Part shown: piece after piece, positions 63,656 to 64,000 of the stretch | Layout: every line of letters begins with the position of its first letter | Position numbering within the stretch: position 1 is the first letter of the stretch | Assembly (NCBI GenBank): GCA_002240395.1 | Contig: CP016836.1 | Span: 1,302,001 to 1,366,000 of the forward strand | Reading direction: 5' to 3' | From: Xanthomonas citri pv. mangiferaeindicae | GTDB lineage: Bacteria; Pseudomonadota; Gammaproteobacteria; Xanthomonadales; Xanthomonadaceae | Length of the DNA: 64,000 bases | Notes under the pieces: generated by a model | The model's database searches: none | What the model saw: the letters and a program-made list of their open reading frames with translations, nothing else | Told to the model about the DNA's origin: nothing | Position numbers and translations under genes: made by a program

Positions 63656-64000
63656 CGGGTGTACCTCATGGGGGTTCGGTCGGGCGCCTGGCCGTGCGCC
63701 CTGGCGCGGGCATGGCGTCAGTGTCCCCGCTCGTCGTCGCTCGCAGGACTAGGGTAGACCCGGGGCCGGCGCCACACGTTCAGGCACCGTCGGTGTTGCC
63801 GCCTGCAACGCACCCGGCCATTCCCGCCGGACGGCGGCTCGCGACGCACGCTGCGCACGGTTCCCGACCGCAGGCCCTGCGCGGCCGTCCGCACCATCCG
63901 CCGGCATTCCCTATTCAGCCGTTTGACGTCACCCTGTCGCCCCTTTCAGATGTGCCGGCGCCTCACCTTGCTTGCGGGGCCGGACCCACGCACTTCCTCA
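63656..64000. other. no supported gene in the last 345 bases
   Basis: The region upstream of the propeller-like gene. It contains no open reading frame, hairpin or promoter I can support; a short frame near 63950 is cut by the window edge. It may hold the promoter of the propeller-like gene. Confidence 0.4.

Overview
The window is a chromosomal segment of a GC-rich gammaproteobacterium of the Xanthomonadaceae/Lysobacteraceae type (Lysobacter- or Luteimonas-like). The evidence is the uniformly GC-rich codon use, the sequences of GlyQ/GlyS, RdgC, TtcA and NrdAB, two large TonB-dependent receptors, a stand-alone XpsE/GspE-type ATPase and a BPSS1780-like membrane protein. Apart from one AT-richer cassette (about 59.9-61.15 kb) it reads as core or lightly variable chromosome. 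I see no prophage, CRISPR array, rRNA, tRNA or intact insertion sequence.

Layout. 0-1.4 kb: 5'-truncated ECF sigma factor and a frameshifted winged-helix regulator. 1.5-9.95 kb: housekeeping genes (DUF465 protein, SmpA-like envelope protein, ABC-F ATPase, ttcA, rdgC, YgjP-type metallopeptidase, hemH coupled to an alpha/beta hydrolase, SYLF protein). 10-12.2 kb: tatABC plus an RDD protein. 12.2-16 kb: BPSS1780-like membrane protein, class I amidotransferase, GspE-type ATPase (frameshifted). 16.1-25.2 kb: glyQ-glyS and tamA-tamB. 25.2-32.3 kb: sialidase-fold lipoprotein, DUF2007 protein, tex (frameshifted), bacteriohemerythrin, membrane LytTR regulator, acyltransferase. 32.3-39.8 kb: minus-strand run purT, TauE/SafE exporter, M20 hydrolase, cysteine desulfhydrase-like PLP enzyme, TonB receptor. 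39.9-48.9 kb: FadL porin, rhomboid protease, DUF1820 protein, ETF-QO, membrane cytochrome c, secreted nuclease, hydrolase, ZapE. 49-55.6 kb: second TonB receptor, M14 carboxypeptidase, CysB-like LysR regulator. 55.7-62.4 kb: nrd locus. 62.5-63.7 kb: unrecognised protein; the last 345 bases hold no gene I can support.

The most informative region is the nrd locus. A sigma70-type promoter (TTGACG, 17 bp, TATCTT) is followed by a cobalamin-riboswitch-like leader and then nrdA (class Ia ribonucleotide reductase). A palindrome-rich spacer with an inverted dispersed-repeat-like element separates nrdA from nrdB. After nrdB comes an AT-richer ImmA/IrrE metallopeptidase plus small-protein cassette, and then a flavodoxin and a thioredoxin that plausibly belong with the reductase. 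The layout suggests B12-responsive control of the B12-independent reductase, with a foreign two-gene cassette inserted in the operon.

A technical caution: at least four genes (winged-helix regulator, RDD protein, gspE, tex), and probably the small cassette gene, are each broken by a shift equivalent to one missing base, in or near a short G/C run. This shared signature points to consensus errors in the assembly rather than real gene loss, so these genes should be checked against raw reads before being called pseudogenes.
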